A program made the position numbers and the translations under genes. Positions 60,533-64,000 of a stretch of DNA of 64,000 nt are shown here, one piece after another; within the stretch, counting starts at the first letter, position 1, and the number at the start of each line of letters is the position of its first letter. Source of the stretch: PALSA-1353 sp050012375 (GTDB taxonomy: Bacteria; Planctomycetota; Phycisphaerae; Tepidisphaerales; Tepidisphaeraceae). The stretch is from NCBI GenBank assembly GCA_050012375.1, contig JBEKHH010000024.1, positions 1 to 64,000 on the forward strand, read 5' to 3'. Under the pieces are notes generated by a model. The model was given only the letters and a program-made list of their open reading frames with translations, was not told the DNA's origin and made no database searches.

Positions 60533-61876
60533 TTAGGCTGCCAGCGCCGCCGGGAAGAAATCCGGCTGTGACTCCGTCGCCGGCATCGCCCGCGTCCGCA
60601 GGCCGCGCCGAACGAGCAGCACCGTCGCGAAAGAAAGCAGCGGAACGATCGGATGAATCCGTGATTTGTAGAGAACCATCGTGAATTCCAGGCCGATGTA
60701 CACCGTTGCCAGGACGCCAACCAGCCAGCGGTCTTCCCAGTTGACCGATGCCCGCTCACGCGCATTGCGCTGGAAATCCGCGGCCAATACCACCACGCCG
60801 ACGGTCAGCAGCAGCAGGTCATAGTCGAAATAGAACGGCATGAGCAGGGGCATGGCGATGATGGCGGCGGAGATGAGCCGATCGCGGCCCGAGCCGGAGC
60901 GCTGGCTCGGCGGCGTTTTGAAGATCAGCGTCGCCAAGCCGGCGATCACGCCGAGTTCGCAGAGGCCCCACATGATTTTCACCGACACGGCGGCCGGGCC
61001 GGCGCTCCATCCCTGGATCGCCATCCGCCAGAACGCCTTGAACGTGATGTGGCGCTCCCAGCGATAGACGAGCTGCTCCTGAATCCATCGCATGTTTTGC
61101 GGCATGCGATAGACGAACTCGTGCATTGATCCCGGCATGGTCAGCATGTTCACGAGCACCAGGGCGGTTCCCGTGAGGCATACGCCGAGCATTGCCCGCC
61201 GGCCCTGGCTCAGAACCAGGACGATGGCCACGACCGCGCCGAGTTGCGGCTTGTAGAACAGCAGTCCGCACACGATCCCCGCCAGCACCGACCGCCCGGC
61301 GCGCCAGAGCGTCACGGTTGTCGTCAGCAGCAAGAGCGAGAAGTACGTGTTCTGGCCATGGCAAAACGCCTGGAAGCAGGGCATCATCGGGAGAATCAGA
61401 AGCGGCACCAGCAGTTTCGTCTTCCATCCGCCATCGAGCATCCGGCACATGAGAATGATCGAAATCGCCAGGGAAATCACACCGAGGGTCCACCAGAGGT
61501 GCAGGGCCGTCAGATAGGGCAACGCCGAAAGGGGCGCGAACATCCAGGCGGCGAAGGGGGGATTCCACCATGGGCCGAAGCTCGTGCCCATCGACAATCC
61601 GGCGGCGTGTCCGGTTTTGAATTCAAAGGCGCGGGTGGCCGGGAGGTCGTACAGTTGCTCGAAATGTCCCGTGCGTGCGCAGGTGCCGCCGTAATAGAAG
61701 GCCAGAAAATCGTGGCCGAGCATGTCCCAGGTGACGGCGCGATCCTTTGAGATCACGCAGTTGCAGACGAACATGGTGAGCATGAAGATGACGAGCAATC
61801 CGCCGGCTCGCCAGAGGCGCGTGCGGAGATCGCGCCGGGTCGTGAGGCGCTTTTTTATGAACGCGAGTATTGCCAT
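60533..61876 (-). CDS. DUF2029/GT87 membrane glycosyltransferase
   Basis: A 447-residue integral-membrane protein with about ten helices. The first periplasmic loop has the acidic DMLGHDFLAFYYGG motif (~50-63), as expected for GT-C mannosyltransferases of the GT87 (DUF2029) family. LYDLPATRAFEFK and WWNPPFAAWMFAPLS follow, which is also typical. Such enzymes use polyprenyl-phospho-mannose or -arabinose. It is in the same orientation as the flippase gene; a repeat-rich gap of ~280 bp lies upstream. Confidence 0.8.
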   Translation of the reverse strand: MAILAFIKKRLTTRRDLRTRLWRAGGLLVIFMLTMFVCNCVISKDRAVTWDMLGHDFLAFYYGGTCARTGHFEQLYDLPATRAFEFKTGHAAGLSMGTSFGPWWNPPFAAWMFAPLSALPYLTALHLWWTLGVISLAISIILMCRMLDGGWKTKLLVPLLILPMMPCFQAFCHGQNTYFSLLLLTTTVTLWRAGRSVLAGIVCGLLFYKPQLGAVVAIVLVLSQGRRAMLGVCLTGTALVLVNMLTMPGSMHEFVYRMPQNMRWIQEQLVYRWERHITFKAFWRMAIQGWSAGPAAVSVKIMWGLCELGVIAGLATLIFKTPPSQRSGSGRDRLISAAIIAMPLLMPFYFDYDLLLLTVGVVVLAADFQRNARERASVNWEDRWLVGVLATVYIGLEFTMVLYKSRIHPIVPLLSFATVLLVRRGLRTRAMPATESQPDFFPAALAA

Positions 61877-61954
61877 GCGCTGTCAACGTATCGGCGTAAA
61901 ATGCCGGGATATGTTTTCAATCCGCCGGAACTGCATTACCGGACGCTGGGTGCG

Positions 61955-62143
61955 TGACGTAATCGGCGAGAACGAGGGCAAATCAATCAAGAAGATGCAG
62001 GAAGATGATCGGTTGAATTCTTCGTGACGATCGGCAGCGGCAGCGTGCTCTCCTATACGAGCTGGCGACTTCGGCCGTCACGAAGACCGCAACCGATCAA
62101 CATTCTCTTCGTTTATCTGCCCTCGTTCCCGCCGATTCAGTCA
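61955..62143. repeat. imperfect long inverted repeat (MITE-like)
   Basis: Arm 1 (61955-62029, starting TGACGTAATCGGCGAGAACG) and arm 2 (62076-62143, ending GCCGATTCAGTCA) are reverse complements over ~65 bp with several mismatches and small gaps. The outer ends share TGAC..AATCGGC and the inner ends CTTCGTGACG. About 46 bp lie between them. The element fills the 281-bp gap between the GT87 and PIG-V-like genes. Confidence 0.75.
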
Positions 62144-62157
62144 ACCACCCCTGGACT

Positions 62158-63294
62158 CTACGCCACCCAGAGATTCAGGGCGAATCGCATCATGAGCAAG
62201 AACGACAGCGGCGTGGCGATGGCGGTGTAGGCCAGATGAATGATCCGCCATCTCCGGCCGAGGATCGCCAGCAACATGAACGCCGGAAAAAGCACGACGA
62301 CGAATCGGGTGATCGACCAGAACCGCGCGGCGGCGAGCATGACGGCGAGCATCGACGCGGCGAAGAGGGTGTAGCTCGGCCGGAGAAATCGCAGGCACAG
62401 AATCACCAGCAGGACGAAGAGTCCGGCACATCCCAGTTGCAAGCCGGCCCGCGAGGAGTGCATGACGGTTTGGATCGGCGACGGATCCCATTGCCGCTGT
62501 GCGACCACGAATGCCAGTGGATCGCCGAATCGATGCCATTGGAATGCCATCCATGCCAGCAGGGCCGCCGGGCCGGATGCCAGCCAGAGCATGTCGCGAC
62601 GCGGTGAACCTCTGTATTGGAGAAAATATTCCAGGGCCAGGCCGGCGCTGAGCAGAACGCCGTCCGGGCGCGATAGCGCCGCCATGGCCGCCAGCGTCCC
62701 GGCGATGGGCCACTGTCCGCGTCGAGCATGGTAAAACGCCCCCGTCGCCAGCGCCAGAAATAGCGACATCGGATAGACCGCCGAGAGGAAAAAACTGGTG
62801 GGGAAAATCAGCAGGTACCATCCGGCCCGCGCGGCCGCTTGGTCGTGTCCTTCCAGTTGCATCAGCGCCGCCAGATACCCCACGGCCGCGAGCAGGGCGA
62901 GATTGGAGAGGATGATTCCCGCCGCCAGCATCGCCGCATCGCTGCCGCCGGCCAATTGGCCGCCGATTCGCATCAGCATCGGAAACAGCGGAGCGAAGGC
63001 GGCGTTGGATTGCGCGCCGGGCGCGAATTGATAGCCGTCGCGGGCGATGGATAAATACCACAAGCCGTCGAAATGAGACCACATGTTGATGGCGGCGGAT
63101 GAGGTTGGGCCATTCCATCCGCCTTCGGCCGACGAGGAGAGCCGCCAGAGCGCCAAGCAGGCCGCCAGCAGGAGCAAGCCGCGCGTGCAGGCGAAGGGGA
63201 TCAGGACGTTTCGGAGAAAGTGGTGGGGATGGGGGACCTGCCGACTGGCAGGCCACGCCGGGGCGCCGCAAATCGTGGTTTGTCCGGGTTCCAT
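62158..63294 (-). CDS. PIG-V-like membrane mannosyltransferase
   Basis: A 378-residue polytopic protein (about nine helices). The order of features fits the PIG-V/GT76 family: FDGLWYLSIARDGY with the catalytic-loop acidic residue (~75), NAAFAPLFPMLMRIGG, SNLALLAAVGYLAAL, and FPTSFFLSAVYPMSLFLAL. These are lipid-linked mannosyltransferases; bacterial members are poorly studied. The ATG directly follows the stop of the upstream gene (TAGATG), so the two are translationally coupled. Confidence 0.78.
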   Translation of the reverse strand: MEPGQTTICGAPAWPASRQVPHPHHFLRNVLIPFACTRGLLLLAACLALWRLSSSAEGGWNGPTSSAAINMWSHFDGLWYLSIARDGYQFAPGAQSNAAFAPLFPMLMRIGGQLAGGSDAAMLAAGIILSNLALLAAVGYLAALMQLEGHDQAAARAGWYLLIFPTSFFLSAVYPMSLFLALATGAFYHARRGQWPIAGTLAAMAALSRPDGVLLSAGLALEYFLQYRGSPRRDMLWLASGPAALLAWMAFQWHRFGDPLAFVVAQRQWDPSPIQTVMHSSRAGLQLGCAGLFVLLVILCLRFLRPSYTLFAASMLAVMLAAARFWSITRFVVVLFPAFMLLAILGRRWRIIHLAYTAIATPLSFLLMMRFALNLWVA

Positions 63295-64000
63295 CTATTG
63301 ATCCCGCCGATAAATGGTTTCTTTCCCCGCCTGCGCTTCCGGCGAATAGTTTTTCCGGACGTAATCGCGCAGGTCGTGCCATGCCTTGACATAGTTGGCC
63401 TGGCGTTTTGGATTCAGGCCCAGCTCCTTGATGTGCGTGCTGACGGCCTGGATATACCAGTCGATTCGCGTCGGGAGCAGAATGTAGCGGGGACGACGCT
63501 GATCGAAATCGCCAATCATCGCGCGGCAATAATCCAGCGGGGCATCATCATCGTTCACCCACAGAAACGTCATCGGATAGCGCGAGCCGGGCTTGAGATT
63601 GGTTTCGATCAGCAGCCGTTGCATCCCGTCCTGCCAGACCGCGTCGCCATCCCGGGCGTGGGCGGCCAGATACTCGCTGGCGGCCAAATGCTCCAGGGGA
63701 TTGTGCGCATCCTGCAACACCAGGGCGGCGCCCCAAGCCGACAGGAGCATCGGAAGCGCCAGCGCTGCCGCCAATGGAAGCGCGGCGGATTTGCGCGGGA
63801 TCAGGCCGAAGAGCAGAGCGGCCGGGCCGGCCAGGACGAGAAAATGATAGGCATACATCCGCCGCTGGGCGGCGATGCCGGCGACTTCGAGCACCATCCA
63901 GACAAGAGCGAAAATCACGACGGATCGGTTCGCATCATTGGCAATCCGATGCTCCGGCCGGCGAAACACCACGCCGCGCACGAGCATCGGAAACCCCGCG
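63295..64000 (-). CDS. membrane glycosyltransferase-like protein (5' partial)
   Basis: The frame is open to the window edge (…AGFP before the first Met at 63987), so this is the C-terminal part of a longer protein. It has about three helices (FALVWMVLEVAGI, YHFLVLAGPAALLFGLIP, LPLAAALALPMLLSAWGAAL). A soluble C-terminal domain follows with GDAVWQDGMQRLLIETN and RRPRYILLPTRIDWYIQ. This architecture is that of GT39/ArnT-like proteins with a soluble C-terminal domain. It forms an operon with the PIG-V-like gene. Confidence 0.65.
   Translation of the reverse strand, partial: AGFPMLVRGVVFRRPEHRIANDANRSVVIFALVWMVLEVAGIAAQRRMYAYHFLVLAGPAALLFGLIPRKSAALPLAAALALPMLLSAWGAALVLQDAHNPLEHLAASEYLAAHARDGDAVWQDGMQRLLIETNLKPGSRYPMTFLWVNDDDAPLDYCRAMIGDFDQRRPRYILLPTRIDWYIQAVSTHIKELGLNPKRQANYVKAWHDLRDYVRKNYSPEAQAGKETIYRRDQ

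Noticed and set aside
62141..63529. 462-codon frame overlapping the PIG-V-like gene
   Set aside because: Arg-rich shifted frame; the PIG-V-like frame has the transmembrane and motif pattern.
1..64000. CRISPR arrays, tRNA and rRNA genes
   Set aside because: None was seen; the short-period repeats have no spacers of constant size and no cas genes are present. A tRNA scan could still find one missed by eye.

Overview
The window reads as a Planctomycetota chromosome, most like the Phycisphaerae/Tepidisphaerales. This judgement rests on the many secreted proteins with low-complexity segments such as TTQPS and TQPSTLP after the signal peptide, HEAT/STN-type hypothetical proteins, paired Gfo/Idh/MocA oxidoreductases, and short-period intergenic repeats. 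It comes from family knowledge and not from a database search. No rRNA, tRNA or CRISPR array was recognised.

1-30.9 kb is backbone. It holds a 5'-truncated ArsN2-like acetyltransferase/cupin fusion, a DUF3300 lipoprotein, a NIL-domain protein, RNase R, a HEAT-repeat protein, a FolD homologue with altered cyclohydrolase residues, and a pseudopilin. A tightly overlapping TetR / MacA-like / MacB ATPase / MacB permease / TolC-like operon follows, and a Gfo/Idh/MocA oxidoreductase overlaps its end. Next come two paralogous secreted proteins, a second oxidoreductase, a lipase-like hydrolase, CarB, and remnants of molybdenum genes (a Mop::ModE fusion and a twice-stopped molybdopterin oxidoreductase). 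A GT39 membrane glycosyltransferase and a YdjC deacetylase close this part.

30,888-54,939 is interpreted as a 24.04 kb integrated island. An identical 11-bp direct repeat (TTCGAGGTCCG) lies at both ends. Outside it are the two halves of one porin gene, which rejoin in frame. Inside it are the two parts of one tyrosine-integrase reading frame, which also rejoin in frame if the ends are circularised. The attachment site therefore lies inside the integrase gene. The cargo is two phosphate-selective-type porins, a BBP2-like porin, an RND/MFP/OMF tripartite pump, and a Mop-ModE pair. It also carries a sulfur-linked cluster: ArsR, DUF2892, MFP, RND, a SpoIIE-type phosphatase, rhodanese, DUF2892, a CoA-disulfide reductase-rhodanese fusion, an isoprenylcysteine-methyltransferase-like protein, a LysR regulator and a truncated YeiH. 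The integrase lost its N-terminal part in a deletion that also cut yeiH, so the island is probably fixed in place.

54.9-64 kb returns to backbone. It contains the distal half of the split porin and a second small sulfur/redox group (ArsR, an AhpD-like CxxC protein, rhodanese-DUF2892). RadA follows, then a membrane glycan cluster: flippase, GT87, PIG-V-like, and a GT39-like protein cut by the window edge.

The main open points are the att-inside-integrase architecture, the efflux/persulfide cargo, the Mop::ModE deletion fusion, the altered FolD active site, and structured leaders ahead of two porin genes.
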